DNA of 64,000 bases from Pararhizobium sp. IMCC21322 (GTDB lineage: Bacteria > Pseudomonadota > Alphaproteobacteria > Rhizobiales > GCA-2746425): assembly GCF_030758295.1 (NCBI RefSeq), contig NZ_CP132335.1, positions 3,696,412 to 3,760,411 on the forward strand, in the 5' to 3' direction. Each line of letters opens with the position of its first letter. Position 1 is the first letter of the stretch. The translations under genes and the position numbers were made by a program. This document shows, one piece after another, positions 21,055-32,360 of the stretch. The notes beneath the pieces were generated by a model, which was given only the letters and a program-made list of their open reading frames with translations, had not been told where the DNA came from and did not search any database.

Positions 21055-21671
21055 TTGAAACGCTCCTCAAGTGCACCAAGTGCAGCCTTTGTCAGAACCA
21101 GAACGTCACGACGCAGAATGTCGTAAACATTAATGCCCTGTATTGGCAGCACATCGAGCTGCGCAATGTTGCCGGCAGCACGTGCGAAGTTTTCATTCAC
21201 CTCTGCGCCGTCAATCACCAATGCGTTGCTCACACCCAATTCCTTCAGCTTAGCTGTCAGAACCTTTGTCTTTGCGTCGGAAAGATTTGCATCTTCCAGC
21301 ACGATCAACTCGGAAGCCTTGGCTTTTGTAGACAAAGCATGTTTCAGAGCCAGCGCCCGAACCTTTTTCGGAAGATCCGTTGCATGGTCACGAACAACGG
21401 GACCAAATGCACGGCCACCAGAACGGAACTGAGGCGCCTTTTTATTGCCGTGACGCGCGCCGCCAGAGCCTTTTTGCTTAACAAATTTCCGTGTCGAGCC
21501 AACAACATCACCACGGTTCTTCACCGCATGCGTGCCAGCACGACGCTTGGCCAGCTGATAGCGGACCATACGGTGCAGAATGTCAGTGCGTGGCTCAAGA
21601 CCAAACACGTCATCTGCAACAGAGACGGACCCCGCATCGGCGCCATCAAGTGTTTTAACAGCGAGTTTCAT
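21051..21671 (-). CDS. rplD: 50S ribosomal protein L4
   Basis: The 206-residue L4 has the extended tunnel loop [24 protein letters not shown] in which macrolide contacts lie, and the C-terminal [14 protein letters not shown]. It shares one base with rplC and four with rplW, so three consecutive genes are translationally linked. Confidence 0.97.
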   Translation of the reverse strand: MKLAVKTLDGADAGSVSVADDVFGLEPRTDILHRMVRYQLAKRRAGTHAVKNRGDVVGSTRKFVKQKGSGGARHGNKKAPQFRSGGRAFGPVVRDHATDLPKKVRALALKHALSTKAKASELIVLEDANLSDAKTKVLTAKLKELGVSNALVIDGAEVNENFARAAGNIAQLDVLPIQGINVYDILRRDVLVLTKAALGALEERFK

Positions 21672-22423
21672 TATTCTGCACTCTCTTCGCTAGCTGGCGC
21701 TTCTGCAGGCGCTTCTTCAGCAACAGGAGCCGTAGCGGATGCGCGAATGGCAGCCGGCATTGGAGCCTCAGCAGGAAGTGTGCGCTTGATCGCGTCAGAA
21801 ATCATGATCCAGCCGCCCTTGGCACCGGGAACAGAGCCCCTTACCAGGATAAGTCCACGGTCTGCGTCTGTCTTTACGACAACCAGGTTCTGGGTGGTCA
21901 CACGCTCAGCACCAAGATGGCCAGCCATCCTCTTGCCTTTGAAAACCTTGCCCGGATCCTGACACTGGCCGGTAGAACCGTGTGCCCTGTGGGAGACTGA
22001 TACACCGTGAGAAGCACGCATGCCGCCAAAATTGTGACGCTTCATCGCACCGGCAAAACCTTTACCGATCGATGTGCCCACAACATCCACATATTGTCCG
22101 GAGACAAAATGGTCAGCGGTGATTTCTGCACCCACATCAACCAAACTGTCTTCGCTTACGCGGAATTCAGCCACACGACGCTTCGGCTCAACATTAGAGG
22201 CAGCAAAATGCCCCCGAAGAGCTTTCGGCGTGTTTTTAACCTTGCGGGTACCAACGCCGAGCTGAAGGGCTGTATAGCCATTCGACTCCACTGTACGTTG
22301 AGCCACAACTTGGCAATTGTCCACTTTAAGGACAGTTACCGGAATGTGTTCCCCAGCGTCGCTATAGACGCGGGTCATACCCATTTTTTGTGCGATAACA
22401 CCAGAGCGCCTGGTCATCTTCAT
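21671..22423 (-). CDS. rplC: 50S ribosomal protein L3 with Ala/Glu-rich tail
   Basis: The 250-residue L3 is longer than the E. coli protein (209) because of an Ala/Pro/Glu-rich C-terminal tail of about 40 residues, a common alphaproteobacterial feature. The core has [41 protein letters not shown] and [14 protein letters not shown]. Translation may start at MKMTRR or at the second Met. Confidence 0.97.
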   Translation of the reverse strand: MKMTRRSGVIAQKMGMTRVYSDAGEHIPVTVLKVDNCQVVAQRTVESNGYTALQLGVGTRKVKNTPKALRGHFAASNVEPKRRVAEFRVSEDSLVDVGAEITADHFVSGQYVDVVGTSIGKGFAGAMKRHNFGGMRASHGVSVSHRAHGSTGQCQDPGKVFKGKRMAGHLGAERVTTQNLVVVKTDADRGLILVRGSVPGAKGGWIMISDAIKRTLPAEAPMPAAIRASATAPVAEEAPAEAPASEESAE

Positions 22424-22435
22424 TCCCCCGCCGCT

Positions 22436-22744
22436 TTAAAGCTTGATCTCGACGTCGACACCGGCCGCAAGGTCGAGCTTCATAAGCGCGTCCACTGTCT
22501 GCGGTGTCGGGTCGATGATGTCGAGAAGACGCTTATGTGTCCGAATTTCGAACTGTTCGCGACTTTTCTTGTCGATATGAGGTGAACGGTTCACCGTGAA
22601 TTTTTCTATGCGTGTCGGCAGTGGTACTGGGCCACGCACCTGAGCACCTGTGCGCTTAGCTGTGGAGACGATTTCTTTCGTCGACACGTCTAGCACGCGG
22701 TGGTCGAACGCCTTTAGGCGAATGCGGATGTTTTGACCGTTCAT
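22436..22744 (-). CDS. rpsJ: 30S ribosomal protein S10 / NusE
   Basis: The 102-residue S10 also acts with NusB in antitermination. It begins [19 protein letters not shown] and contains [19 protein letters not shown]. It leads the S10 segment and lies 67 bases after tuf1, with a perfect 9-bp stem-loop in the gap. Confidence 0.98.
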   Translation of the reverse strand: MNGQNIRIRLKAFDHRVLDVSTKEIVSTAKRTGAQVRGPVPLPTRIEKFTVNRSPHIDKKSREQFEIRTHKRLLDIIDPTPQTVDALMKLDLAAGVDVEIKL

Positions 22745-22760
22745 GGATCTGTCCTTTGAA

Positions 22761-22794
22761 GACCTGCCCCTTGGCTTTAGATGCCGGGCAGGTC
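22761..22794 (-). other. Stem-loop between tuf1 and rpsJ
   Basis: A perfect 9-bp stem GACCTGCCC (22761-22769)/GGGCAGGTC (22786-22794) has a 16-base loop with a further GGC/GCC pair. There is no T-run on the minus strand. It occupies most of the gap and may be a processing or regulatory site at the str/S10 join. Confidence 0.5.
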
Positions 22795-22811
22795 CGAATG
22801 GCTCTTAAGTA

Positions 22812-23987
22812 TTATTCGATGATGCTTGCAACGATGCCGGCACCGACGGTACGTCCGCCTTCACGAATGGCGAAGCGCAGGCGCTCTTCCATTGCGATTG
22901 GCACGATCAGCTCGACATCCATTTCGATGTTGTCGCCAGGCATGACCATTTCTGTACCTTCTGGAAGCTGAACAACACCGGTCACATCCGTTGTACGGAA
23001 GTAGAACTGTGGACGGTAGTTGGTCAGGAATGGTGTGTGACGACCACCCTCTTCCTTCGTCAGAATATAAGCTTCTGCCTTGAACTTCGTGTGTGGCTTA
23101 ACCGTACCAGGCTTACAAAGAACCTGACCACGCTCAACATCTTCACGCTGAACACCACGCAACAAAGCACCAATGTTGTCACCAGCCTGGCCACTGTCCA
23201 GCAGCTTGCGGAACATTTCAACACCGGTACAGATCGATTTCTGTGTGTCACGGATGCCAACGATTTCAATCTCGTCACCAACCTTGATAACGCCACGCTC
23301 AACACGGCCCGTTACAACCGTACCACGACCGGAAATCGAGAACACATCTTCAATCGGCATCAGGAACGTCAGATCAATCGGACGTTCCGGCTGAGGAATG
23401 TAATCATCCACAGTCTGCATCAAAGCGCGAATGGCATCTTCACCCATCTTCGCATCGCCGCCCTCAAGAGCAACAAGCGCAGACCCCATGGTCACTGGAA
23501 TATCATCACCAGGGAATTCGTACATGGACAACAGTTCACGGATTTCCATCTCGACGAGCTCAAGAAGCTCCTCATCGTCAACCTGATCAACCTTGTTCAT
23601 GAACACAACAAGAGAGGGAACACCAACCTGACGGGCAAGCAGAATGTGCTCGCGGGTCTGAGGCATTGGACCATCTGTTGCGGACACAACCAAAATGGCA
23701 CCATCCATCTGAGCGGCACCAGTGATCATGTTTTTTACATAATCGGCGTGGCCGGGGCAATCAACGTGCGCATAGTGACGCGCTTCCGTTTCATACTCAA
23801 CGTGAGCCGTGGAAATCGTAATGCCACGGGCCTTCTCTTCTGGCGCGCCATCAATCTCATCATAAGCCTTGAATTCACCAAAAAACTTGGTAATCGCTGC
23901 TGTCAACGTTGTCTTGCCGTGGTCAACGTGACCAATCGTGCCAATGTTCGCATGTGGCTTATTGCGTTCAAACTTTTCCTTGGCCAT
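22812..23987 (-). CDS. tuf: Elongation factor Tu, copy 1
   Basis: The 391-residue GTPase brings aminoacyl-tRNA to the ribosome. The G-domain motifs are [24 protein letters not shown] and [10 protein letters not shown], followed by two beta-barrel domains ending [11 protein letters not shown]. It follows fusA in the str segment. Its protein is identical to that of the second copy at 40.3-41.4 kb, and the nucleotide sequences also look identical by eye. Confidence 0.98.
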   Translation of the reverse strand: MAKEKFERNKPHANIGTIGHVDHGKTTLTAAITKFFGEFKAYDEIDGAPEEKARGITISTAHVEYETEARHYAHVDCPGHADYVKNMITGAAQMDGAILVVSATDGPMPQTREHILLARQVGVPSLVVFMNKVDQVDDEELLELVEMEIRELLSMYEFPGDDIPVTMGSALVALEGGDAKMGEDAIRALMQTVDDYIPQPERPIDLTFLMPIEDVFSISGRGTVVTGRVERGVIKVGDEIEIVGIRDTQKSICTGVEMFRKLLDSGQAGDNIGALLRGVQREDVERGQVLCKPGTVKPHTKFKAEAYILTKEEGGRHTPFLTNYRPQFYFRTTDVTGVVQLPEGTEMVMPGDNIEMDVELIVPIAMEERLRFAIREGGRTVGAGIVASIIE

Positions 23988-23991
23988 CGGA
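22812..23991 (-). repeat. tuf duplication, copy 1 (about 1180 bp)
   Basis: The sequence from the stop codon to four bases upstream of the ATG matches 40254-41433 wherever I compared it. Similarity ends abruptly on both sides, so the repeat is almost exactly the coding region. This is typical of gene conversion between tuf copies. Confidence 0.9.
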
Positions 23992-24058
23992 ACTTCTCCG
24001 TATTTCGAGCCACCTTGGTGGCAATTTCTGATCTTTGTTTAAGTGAACCGCGTAAGGC

Positions 24059-26131
24059 TTACGCGAACTTTTCTTGCACTTCTTTAGCGACCTGCTGAGG
24101 CACTTGCTCATAATGGTCAAACTGCATGGTGTACTGAGCACGTCCCTGGCTCGATGAGCGCAGATTGTTCACGTAACCGAACATGTTTGCCAAAGGAACC
24201 ATGGCACTCACGACTGTCGCAATTCCGCGACTTTCCGAGCCGGTAATCTGACCGCGGCGTGAGTTCAAATCGCCGATAATGTCACCCATGTAGTCTTCTG
24301 GGGTCACAACCTCAACGGACATGATTGGTTCCAGAAGAACTGCACCAGCTTTTACAGCACCTTCACGGAACGCAGCACGCGCTGCGATCTCGAATGCCAG
24401 AACGCTGGAGTCAACATCATGGTAAGCACCATCGATAAGTGTTGCTTTGATGTCGAGCATCGGGAAACCGGCAACCGGACCAGATGACATGACACTGCCA
24501 ACACCCTTTTCAACGCCCGGGATATATTCGCGAGGAATATTACCGCCGACAATTTTACTTTCAAACACGTAACCTGATCCCGGCTCGCCTGGTTCGAAAA
24601 TAATCTTGATGCGCGCAAACTGACCGGAACCGCCGGACTGTTTCTTATGGGTGTAGTCAATTTCAGCAGCGCGGGTAATAGTTTCACGATAGGCCACCTG
24701 AGGTGCACCAATATTCGCTTCAACCTTGAATTCACGCTTCATGCGATCAACGATAATGTCGAGATGCAACTCGCCCATTCCGGCGATAATTGTCTGTCCG
24801 GATTCTTCATCAAGCTTCACGCGGAAGGAAGGATCCTCAGCAGCAAGACGATGCAGGGCAGCGCCCATTTTTTCCTGGTCAGCCTTGGTTTTAGGCTCGA
24901 TCGCAATTTCGATCACAGGCTCTGGGAATTCCATACGTTCCAGAATAACCGGCTTGACAGGATCGCACAGTGTATCGCCCGTTGTTGTATCCTTCAGACC
25001 AACGATGGCAACAATATCACCGGCATATGCCACTTTGATCTCTTCACGTGAATTGGAGTGCATCTGAACCATACGGCCGATACGCTCACGCTTGTTCTTC
25101 ACGGAATTGAGCAGAGTTGAACCAGTTTCCAGCTTGCCGGAATAAATACGGCAGAAAGTCAAAGAGCCGTATTGATCATCCATCAGCTTGAAAGCCAGCA
25201 TTGAAAGTGGAGACTCGTCGCTGGAGTTGCGTGTTATAGGCTCATCGGTCTTGGGATCAATACCAGCAATCGCAGGCACATCAACCGGACTTGGAAGATA
25301 GTCGACAACGGCATCGAGCAAAGGCTGAACACCCTTGTTTTTAAATGCCGTTCCGCAAAGGATTGGAACAAACAAATTGTGGATTGTTCCGGCCCGGATC
25401 AGGGATTTGAGCTTCGCATTGTCAGGCATATCGCCTTCCAGATAAGCTTCCATGGCTGCTTCTTCAGCTTCCACAGCAATCTCGATCAGATTGTCACGAT
25501 ACTCAACAGCCTGATCAAGCATGTCTTCTGGAATTTCACCATAAACATATTCGGCACCAAGCTTTTCTTCTTCCCATGTGATGCTGCGCATTTCAACAAG
25601 ATCGATAACACCAAGGAAATCGTTCTCAGCGCCGATTGGCAGCTGGATAGGCGCAGCAGTTGCACCAAGACGCTCTTTAACCATCTCAACGGAGCGGTAG
25701 AAGTCAGCACCGATCTTGTCCATTTTATTGACAAAGATCATGCGCGGTACATTGTATTTGTCAGCCTGACGCCAGACAGTTTCTGTCTGCGGCTCAACAC
25801 CGGCATTGGCATCCAGCAATGCAACAGCACCATCAAGAACACGCAAAGAACGCTCTACTTCAATCGTGAAGTCAACGTGTCCTGGTGTATCAATAATGTT
25901 CAGAAGCTTGCCATTCCAGGAAGTGGTGGTCGCAGCTGAGGTAATCGTGATTCCACGCTCCTGCTCCTGCTCCATCCAATCCATGGTGGCCGCGCCATCA
26001 TGGACTTCGCCAATTTTGTGGCTTTTACCAGAGTAATACAACACACGCTCGGTGGTAGTTGTCTTACCCGCATCAATATGGGCCATAATGCCAAAGTTGC
26101 GGTAGTCTTCAATCTTGTGACTGCGAGTCAT
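24059..26131 (-). CDS. fusA: Elongation factor G
   Basis: The 690-residue translocase has GTPase motifs [39 protein letters not shown] and [11 protein letters not shown], then the standard domains II-V. GRGQ-type domain IV residues ([21 protein letters not shown]) are present. It lies between rpsG and tuf1. Length and motifs fit canonical EF-G1. Confidence 0.98.
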   Translation of the reverse strand: MTRSHKIEDYRNFGIMAHIDAGKTTTTERVLYYSGKSHKIGEVHDGAATMDWMEQEQERGITITSAATTTSWNGKLLNIIDTPGHVDFTIEVERSLRVLDGAVALLDANAGVEPQTETVWRQADKYNVPRMIFVNKMDKIGADFYRSVEMVKERLGATAAPIQLPIGAENDFLGVIDLVEMRSITWEEEKLGAEYVYGEIPEDMLDQAVEYRDNLIEIAVEAEEAAMEAYLEGDMPDNAKLKSLIRAGTIHNLFVPILCGTAFKNKGVQPLLDAVVDYLPSPVDVPAIAGIDPKTDEPITRNSSDESPLSMLAFKLMDDQYGSLTFCRIYSGKLETGSTLLNSVKNKRERIGRMVQMHSNSREEIKVAYAGDIVAIVGLKDTTTGDTLCDPVKPVILERMEFPEPVIEIAIEPKTKADQEKMGAALHRLAAEDPSFRVKLDEESGQTIIAGMGELHLDIIVDRMKREFKVEANIGAPQVAYRETITRAAEIDYTHKKQSGGSGQFARIKIIFEPGEPGSGYVFESKIVGGNIPREYIPGVEKGVGSVMSSGPVAGFPMLDIKATLIDGAYHDVDSSVLAFEIAARAAFREGAVKAGAVLLEPIMSVEVVTPEDYMGDIIGDLNSRRGQITGSESRGIATVVSAMVPLANMFGYVNNLRSSSQGRAQYTMQFDHYEQVPQQVAKEVQEKFA

Positions 26132-26151
26132 GACGGAAAGTCTCTCAAAAA

Positions 26152-26622
26152 TTACCAGCGATAATGGGAGAACGCTTTATTAGCGTCAGCCATTTTATGC
26201 GTGTCTTCGCGCTTCTTAACAGCAGAACCACGATTGTTAGCTGCATCCAGCAATTCGCCCGAAAGACGATCAATCATGGTTGTTTCGTTGCGCTTGCGTG
26301 CAGCAATTATCAACCAGCGAATAGCCAGCGCCTGACGGCGCTCGTTACGAACTTCAACAGGAACCTGGTAGGTAGCACCACCAACACGGCGGGAGCGAAC
26401 CTCAACCTGAGGCATTACGTTCTCAAGAGCCTGATGGAAAAGAACAACAGGGTCCTGGCTCGTTTTTGCGCTCATGATATCCATGGCACCGTAAACAATG
26501 CTTTCAGCGGCGGACTTCTTGCCGTCCTGCATAACGCTGTTCATGAATTTGGAAAGAACGACATCTCCGAATTTCGGATCAGGAATGATATCGCGCTTTT
26601 CAGCTCTGTGACGACGAGACAT
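26152..26622 (-). CDS. rpsG: 30S ribosomal protein S7
   Basis: This 156-residue S7 nucleates the small-subunit head. It begins [20 protein letters not shown] and contains [14 protein letters not shown] and [10 protein letters not shown]. In E. coli S7 is the str-operon repressor; the 12-base gap from rpsL here is much shorter than the E. coli target region, so the same mechanism is unlikely. Confidence 0.98.
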   Translation of the reverse strand: MSRRHRAEKRDIIPDPKFGDVVLSKFMNSVMQDGKKSAAESIVYGAMDIMSAKTSQDPVVLFHQALENVMPQVEVRSRRVGGATYQVPVEVRNERRQALAIRWLIIAARKRNETTMIDRLSGELLDAANNRGSAVKKREDTHKMADANKAFSHYRW

Positions 26623-26634
26623 ATCTATGCCCTC

Positions 26635-27006
26635 TTATTTCGGACGCTTAGCGCCATATTTGGAACGGCGCTGCCTACGGTCTTTGACGCCCTGTGTATC
26701 GAGAACGCCGCGAATGACGTGGTAACGAACACCGGGCAAATCCTTCACGCGGCCGCCACGGATCAATACAACGGAGAATTCCTGGAGGTTGTGACCCTCA
26801 CCTGGAATGTATCCGATGACTTCAAAACCATTGCGCAAACGAATCTTTGCAACTTTACGCAAAGCCGAGTTCGGCTTTTTTGGAGTGGTTGTGTACACGC
26901 GGGTGCATGAACCCTGTTTCTGAGGGTTTGCTTCAAGCGCTGGAACTTTGTTCCGCTTGACTGGCGCCTTGCGTGGCTTCCGGATCAACTGGTTAATCGT
27001 TGGCAT
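26635..27006 (-). CDS. rpsL: 30S ribosomal protein S12 with unusual Phe77
   Basis: The 123-residue decoding-centre protein starts at ATG 27006 ([13 protein letters not shown]); a longer upstream reading has no support. K43 and K88, the usual streptomycin positions, are wild type and D89, the RimO methylthiolation site, is present. The stretch NLQEFSVV has Phe at residue 77 (codon TTC at 26776-26778), where E. coli and the rhizobial sequences I know have His (NLQEHSV). His to Phe needs two base changes. It is the first gene of the str operon. Confidence 0.97.
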   Translation of the reverse strand: MPTINQLIRKPRKAPVKRNKVPALEANPQKQGSCTRVYTTTPKKPNSALRKVAKIRLRNGFEVIGYIPGEGHNLQEFSVVLIRGGRVKDLPGVRYHVIRGVLDTQGVKDRRQRRSKYGAKRPK

Positions 27007-27418
27007 GCCGTCTCTCTCAGCCGTTCGGCTTAAAATCTCTAACAGATGACTGGATATCGGATCCACGCCCCGGCTTGCGTATAAACATACACAAAAGCCC
27101 CATTCCATCCGCGAGGATGGTGGAGCCGGCTAACCAGAGGACCACAGCTAAGCCGCGGTCATGAACCCGTATTTTCAGTCGCTTATATAAGACAGTGTTT
27201 AAAACTTTATCTTTGGCGCGTCGCCGCAGACTGTGTGTTTCACGACCTGTCTTCTTATGGCGCGAAACATATGGCCATCACCGTCACGCGTCAAGTCTAA
27301 TCTGGGGACTTTTTTCGACAGCCACAAAAACCCTGAAACTTGCTGAATCATGCGAAAAACAGGGCAATGATTTGCAGAAATTGCGTGGCCAAATCGAAAA
27401 CTGCGATTGTCGTTCCGT
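27007..27418 (-). other. rpsL leader: str operon promoter and leader region
   Basis: This 412-base stretch between the small unknown gene and rpsL has no convincing ORF. It holds the promoter at 27266-27294, which implies a leader of about 250 bases, and a 6-bp hairpin CCATCC-loop-GGATGG at 27105-27120. Arms GGCTT and AAGCC flank a 28-base segment at about 27071-27100. No known leader class was recognised. Confidence 0.6.
27266..27294 (-). promoter_or_regulatory. Candidate sigma70 promoter of the str-S10-spc-alpha supercluster
   Basis: On the minus strand TTGACG (27294-27289) and TATGTT (27271-27266) are separated by exactly 17 bases, and the -35 box is preceded by C as is common in alphaproteobacteria. 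The start of transcription would be near 27259. Confidence 0.6.
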
Positions 27419-27727
27419 TTAGTCCAGTTCCGTCCCCGATGACGCATAGATAATGGCCGCCACTTCGCCGGCAACAGCCCGTTCGAAGGCCTCTTCAACC
27501 TCCTCATCGATCATAGATTCGTCAACAATGCCGCCCTTTTGCCAATCGATTCCCTGCCAGCCTTCATTTGCCATGTACTCAGCGGCCAGTGACACTGCCA
27601 TGTCCAGATCGTCGGCCTGTAGAAAGATTTGAAATTCATACTCAGGCTGGTCCTTTGGCCCGGCTTCACCAACCAGGGTTTTGTGAACTCCGCCCTCACC
27701 GACGACAACGTATATATCTTTACCCAT
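27419..27727 (-). CDS. Small acidic hypothetical protein
   Basis: I do not recognise this 102-residue protein. It starts at ATG 27727 with GGAAG upstream; a TTG five codons earlier is less likely. It is acidic, with MGKDIYVVVGEGGVHKTLVG at the start, an FQIFLQADDLDMAVSLAAEYM segment that looks like a strand-helix unit, and an alternating Glu/Asp-rich C-terminus. No signal peptide or membrane segment is present. It stands alone between the rpoC terminator and the str promoter on the same strand. The reading frame is uniform and the overlapping frames are broken, so it is probably real. Confidence 0.65.
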   Translation of the reverse strand: MGKDIYVVVGEGGVHKTLVGEAGPKDQPEYEFQIFLQADDLDMAVSLAAEYMANEGWQGIDWQKGGIVDESMIDEEVEEAFERAVAGEVAAIIYASSGTELD

Positions 27728-28079
27728 TCCAGTTTCTTCCAAGATTTGAGATCATTTGCTGCGCTTCTAATGGCAAGGGACCCGAAACTCAACGTCGGAG
27801 TTTTTAAAAAAGGCGCCGCATTAATCAACTATTCGCACACCCAAAGCGTATTGAGCCTCATTCAATTCGGCTGCCCGACATCGACCGGGAAATAAATGCG
27901 GCATTTGTCTGATGTCTGTTGCCGGGTTTACGTCAGGGTTAAATGAAATCGCCTGGAAGCTGGCATCTGGATTGGATGTGACACGTTTCTCCTGTCAATC
28001 CTGATTGCGCTGCTGCAAACAAAAAGGCCGCCAAACAAGTTTGGCGGCCTTTTCAATCTTCGCGCGGTCTGGAAGCTGG
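27728..28079. other. Gap between the small unknown gene and rpoC
   Basis: This 352-base stretch contains the rpoC terminator at 28021-28053. The rest shows no ORF with a good ribosome binding site and no promoter I would defend, although transcription of the 102-residue gene presumably begins here. Confidence 0.6.
28021..28053 (-). terminator. Terminator of the rpoBC operon
   Basis: A GC-rich stem of ten pairs (GGCCGCCAAA, 28026-28035, with TTTGGCGGCC, 28040-28049) extends into A/T flanks and is followed on the minus strand by TTTTTGTTTG. It begins 26 bases after the rpoC stop and is close to symmetrical, so it could act in both directions. Confidence 0.85.
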
Positions 28080-31000
28080 TTAGAGACCTTCAGCAGCTGG
28101 TTCTGCAGCCGCTTCGGCAGCAGAGGCCAGAGAAGCCTTCTTACGCTCATCCAAAATCAAATCATCACGGCGACCTGCAATGATTTTCATGCGGTTCATA
28201 GCACCGCCTGTACCGGCCGGGATCAGACGACCCACGATAACGTTCTCTTTCAGGCCTTCCAGCGTATCAGCCTTGCCGTTCACAGCAGCTTCGGTCAGGA
28301 CACGTGTTGTTTCCTGGAACGAGGCAGCAGAAATGAACGACTTCGTCTGCAGGCTGGCCTTGGTGATACCAAGCAGAACCGGGCTGGCCGTTGCAGGCGT
28401 TTTGCCTTCGTCAACCAGCTTTTCATTGTTGGTCTCAAACTCGATACGGTCGACCTGCTCGCCATTCAGATAGTCGGCATCATTGGCTTCAGTCACTTCG
28501 ACCTTCTGCAGCATCTGACGGACAATCACCTCGATATGCTTATCGTTGATGACAACGCCCTGCAGTCGATAGACATCCTGAATCTCATTGACGAGATAGG
28601 AAGCCAGTTCCTCCACGCCCTTGATCGCCAGAATATCATGCGGTGCTGGCAGGCCATCCATGATGTAATCGCCCTTTTCAACCACATCACCATCCTGCAG
28701 ATGGAATGGTTTGCCCTTCGGAATAAGGTATTCCTGTGGCTCCATGGTCTCATCAAGCGGCTCAATCACAATACGACGCTTGTTCTTGTAGTCGCGACCA
28801 AAGCGGATTGTACCGCCAATTTCGGCAATGATGGCATGATCCTTTGGACGACGCGCTTCGAACAGTTCGGCCACACGCGGCAAACCGCCGGTGATGTCCC
28901 TTGTTTTCGCACTTTCCAGCGGAATACGAGCCAAAACATCGCCGGCCTTGACCGATGAACCTGGATCAACTGACAGAACAGCATCCACAGACAATTGATA
29001 ACGGGCTTCACGACCGCGGTCGAGTTTGTAGACCTCACCATTCTTGTCTTTCACAGTCATGGCTGGCTTAAGATCGCCACCCTTTGAACTGCTGCGCCAA
29101 TCGGTCACAACACGCTTGGTGATGCCGGTTGCCTCATCCGCATTCTCCGACACAGACAAACCGTCGACCAGATCTTCATACTCAACCACACCACCAACTT
29201 CGGTGAGAATTGGGCGTGTATACGGATCCCATTCAGAGATACGCTGACCGGATTTGATTTTGTCGCCATCGTCAACATGGACACGAGCACCATAATTGAT
29301 GCGGTGAACCGCGACTTCCGCGCCCTGCTCATCGGTGATGAGCACAGACATGTTACGACCCATGGCAATCAACTTGCCATCAGAATCGCGCACAACATTG
29401 CGGTTACGAAGGCTGATAGTGCCGTCAAAGTTACTTTCGATGAAGGAACTATCGACCACCTGTGCCGTACCACCAATGTGGAAGGTACGCATGGTCAACT
29501 GTGTGCCAGGCTCACCGATAGACTGAGCTGCGATCACGCCGACAGCTTCGCCCATATTGACGGTTGTACCACGCGCCAGATCACGTCCGTAACACGCACC
29601 ACATACGCCAACTTTGTTCTTACAGGTCAGAACCGAACGGATTTTCACTGACTGGATACCAGCAGTTTCAATCATGTCCACTTCTTTTTCTTGGATCAAA
29701 GTGTTCTGCGGCACAACGGTTACGCCGTCCATGGTGATCACATCAGCAGCCGTTGTACGGCCCAATGTGCGCATGCCCAAAGTCGCTACAACCTGACCGG
29801 AATCCACCACGGCCTGAACGGTCAAACCGTCGTCGGTTCCACAATCTTCCTTGGTGATGATGCAATCCTGCGCAACATCCACGAGGCGACGGGTCAGATA
29901 ACCGGAGTTGGCTGTTTTCAGTGCCGTATCCGCAAGGCCTTTACGAGCCCCGTGGGTGGAACTGAAATATTCCATCACGGTAAGGCCTTCTTTAAAGTTG
30001 GCGATGATCGGAGATTCAATGATCGAGCCATCCGGACGCGCCATCAGACCGCGCATACCAGCCAACTGCTTCATCTGCGCGGGTGAACCACGTGCACCGG
30101 AATGCGACATCATGTAGACCGAGTTCATCGGCTTCTGACGTCCGGTTTCTTCATCCATCTGAACCGATGAGATGCGTTTCATCATCTCGTCAGCAACTTT
30201 GTCGGTACATTTGGCCCAGGCATCTACGACTTTGTTGTATTTCTCGCCCTGGGTAATCAGACCGTCATTATATTGTTGCTCATATTCCTTGGTCAGCAAG
30301 CGACTTTCTTCCACGAGACCTTTTTTGGTATCGGGAATAACCATGTCATCCTTACCAAAGGAAATGCCGGCCTTGAATGCGTTGCTGAAACCAAGCTGCA
30401 TGATGCGGTCACAGAAGATAACACTCTCCTTCTGACCGCAGTGGCGATACACCACATCAATCATGCCGGAGATTTCTTTCTTGGTCATCAGGCGGTTGCA
30501 TGTGTCGTAAGGCACATTGTGATGCTTCGGCAGAAGATCACCAATCAACATACGGCCCGGCGATGTCTCGTGAATTCCGGAGACGACATTGCCATCTTCA
30601 TCAGCTGTCAGGAAACGACCCCTGATCTTGGAGTGCAGCGTAACGACACCATTGTCCAGCGCGTGCTGAACTTCGGCAATATCGCCAAACGCCATGCCTT
30701 CACCCGGCTCATTGTCAGACTGAAGTGACAGGTAATAGAGACCCAGAACAATATCCTGTGACGGCACAATAATCGGCTGACCATTGGCAGGATGCAGAAC
30801 ATTGTTGGTCGACATCATCAACACGCGTGCTTCCAACTGCGCTTCCAGCGACAGCGGAACGTGAACGGCCATCTGATCGCCATCAAAGTCAGCGTTAAAC
30901 GCGGCACAAACCAAGGGATGAAGCTGAATAGCCTTACCTTCAATCAGAACAGGCTCAAATGCCTGAATGCCAAGACGGTGAAGCGTTGGGGCACGGTTCA

Positions 31001-32273
31001 GCATGATCGGGTGTTCGCGAATAACCTCGTCCAGAATATCCCAGACTTCGGGCCGCTCTTTTTCAACCAGCTTCTTGGCCTGTTTCACCGTGGATGAATA
31101 GCCCTTTGCGTCCAACCGCGAATAGATGAACGGTTTGAACAGCTCCAGCGCCATTTTCTTCGGCAGACCACACTGATGCAACTTCAATTCCGGTCCCACC
31201 ACGATGACGGAACGTCCGGAATAATCCACACGCTTGCCGAGCAAGTTCTGGCGGAAACGGCCTTGCTTGCCTTTCAGCATGTCGGAAAGGGATTTCAGTG
31301 GACGCTTGTTGGTACCCGTAATGACACGACCACGACGGCCATTATCAAACAGCGCATCAACAGCCTCCTGCAGCATCCGCTTTTCGTTTCGGATGATGAT
31401 GTCCGGTGCACGCAATTCCATCAAACGCTTCAAACGGTTGTTCCGGTTGATCACGCGGCGGTAAAGATCGTTCAAATCTGATGTCGCAAAGCGGCCACCA
31501 TCAAGCGGCACCAATGGACGCAGATCTGGCGGAATAACAGGGACGACAGTCATGATCATCCATTCCGGACGATTGCCGGAATCAATGAACGCTTCGATGA
31601 CTTTAAGACGCTTGGCCAGCTTCTTCGGCTTCAACTCTGTGGTTGCTTCGGAAATCTCAACGCGGATTTCCTCGCTGAGACGCTGCAGATCCAGGTTCAT
31701 CAGCATTTCACGAATAGCTTCAGCGCCGATCATGGCTGTGAACGCATCGGGACCATACTGATCCTGTGCTTCAACCATTTCGGTTTCAGACAGAAGCTGA
31801 CGCTCTTTCAATGCGGTCAGACCAGGTTCGATCACGACGTAATTCTCAAAATAAAGAATCCGCTCGAGATCCTTCAAGGTCATGTCCATCAGCAGACCAA
31901 TGCGTGATGGCAGTGATTTCAGGAACCAGATATGGGCGACCGGCGCAGCAAGCTCAATATGGCCCATACGCTCGCGTCGCACACGAGACAGCGTAACTTC
32001 AACACCACATTTCTCGCAAATAATGCCTTTATACTTCATCCGCTTATATTTGCCGCACAGGCATTCATAGTCCTTGATAGGGCCAAAAATGCGCGCGCAG
32101 AACAGGCCATCACGCTCCGGCTTGAATGTCCGGTAGTTGATGGTTTCTGGTTTTTTGATCTCGCCGAACGACCAGGAAAGAATTTTCTCCGGGCTGGCGA
32201 TAGAAATCTTGATCTGGTCAAACGTCTGTGCGGGCGCCTGAGTGCCAAAAACGTTCATCACATCCTGATTCAT
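28080..32273 (-). CDS. rpoC: DNA-directed RNA polymerase subunit beta'
   Basis: The 1397-residue subunit has the N-terminal zinc-binding [23 protein letters not shown], the catalytic [16 protein letters not shown] with the three Mg-binding Asp residues, the bridge helix/trigger loop region around [15 protein letters not shown]-type sequence (here [18 protein letters not shown]), and the second zinc site [11 protein letters not shown] strong AAGGAG site lies six bases before the ATG. It follows rpoB by 87 bases and ends at a strong terminator. The C-terminal Ala/Glu tail is ordinary for the class. Confidence 0.99.
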   Translation of the reverse strand: MNQDVMNVFGTQAPAQTFDQIKISIASPEKILSWSFGEIKKPETINYRTFKPERDGLFCARIFGPIKDYECLCGKYKRMKYKGIICEKCGVEVTLSRVRRERMGHIELAAPVAHIWFLKSLPSRIGLLMDMTLKDLERILYFENYVVIEPGLTALKERQLLSETEMVEAQDQYGPDAFTAMIGAEAIREMLMNLDLQRLSEEIRVEISEATTELKPKKLAKRLKVIEAFIDSGNRPEWMIMTVVPVIPPDLRPLVPLDGGRFATSDLNDLYRRVINRNNRLKRLMELRAPDIIIRNEKRMLQEAVDALFDNGRRGRVITGTNKRPLKSLSDMLKGKQGRFRQNLLGKRVDYSGRSVIVVGPELKLHQCGLPKKMALELFKPFIYSRLDAKGYSSTVKQAKKLVEKERPEVWDILDEVIREHPIMLNRAPTLHRLGIQAFEPVLIEGKAIQLHPLVCAAFNADFDGDQMAVHVPLSLEAQLEARVLMMSTNNVLHPANGQPIIVPSQDIVLGLYYLSLQSDNEPGEGMAFGDIAEVQHALDNGVVTLHSKIRGRFLTADEDGNVVSGIHETSPGRMLIGDLLPKHHNVPYDTCNRLMTKKEISGMIDVVYRHCGQKESVIFCDRIMQLGFSNAFKAGISFGKDDMVIPDTKKGLVEESRLLTKEYEQQYNDGLITQGEKYNKVVDAWAKCTDKVADEMMKRISSVQMDEETGRQKPMNSVYMMSHSGARGSPAQMKQLAGMRGLMARPDGSIIESPIIANFKEGLTVMEYFSSTHGARKGLADTALKTANSGYLTRRLVDVAQDCIITKEDCGTDDGLTVQAVVDSGQVVATLGMRTLGRTTAADVITMDGVTVVPQNTLIQEKEVDMIETAGIQSVKIRSVLTCKNKVGVCGACYGRDLARGTTVNMGEAVGVIAAQSIGEPGTQLTMRTFHIGGTAQVVDSSFIESNFDGTISLRNRNVVRDSDGKLIAMGRNMSVLITDEQGAEVAVHRINYGARVHVDDGDKIKSGQRISEWDPYTRPILTEVGGVVEYEDLVDGLSVSENADEATGITKRVVTDWRSSSKGGDLKPAMTVKDKNGEVYKLDRGREARYQLSVDAVLSVDPGSSVKAGDVLARIPLESAKTRDITGGLPRVAELFEARRPKDHAIIAEIGGTIRFGRDYKNKRRIVIEPLDETMEPQEYLIPKGKPFHLQDGDVVEKGDYIMDGLPAPHDILAIKGVEELASYLVNEIQDVYRLQGVVINDKHIEVIVRQMLQKVEVTEANDADYLNGEQVDRIEFETNNEKLVDEGKTPATASPVLLGITKASLQTKSFISAASFQETTRVLTEAAVNGKADTLEGLKENVIVGRLIPAGTGGAMNRMKIIAGRRDDLILDERKKASLASAAEAAAEPAAEGL

Positions 32274-32360
32274 GGATTTCTCCTTTAGAGCGGCTGATCA
32301 AGTCCATTCCAATCAGCCTAAAAAACGGTACGTACAACAAGTCCACTTCGCGCGGCGGAA

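Noticed and set aside
22745-22811. Terminator between tuf1 and rpsJ
   Set aside because: The hairpin has no T-run and the downstream genes have no visible promoter of their own.
28005-28958. 317-codon plus-strand frame opposite rpoC
   Set aside because: It is the antisense of the conserved rpoC 3' end; similar long shadows occur opposite tuf, rplF, fusA and rpoB.
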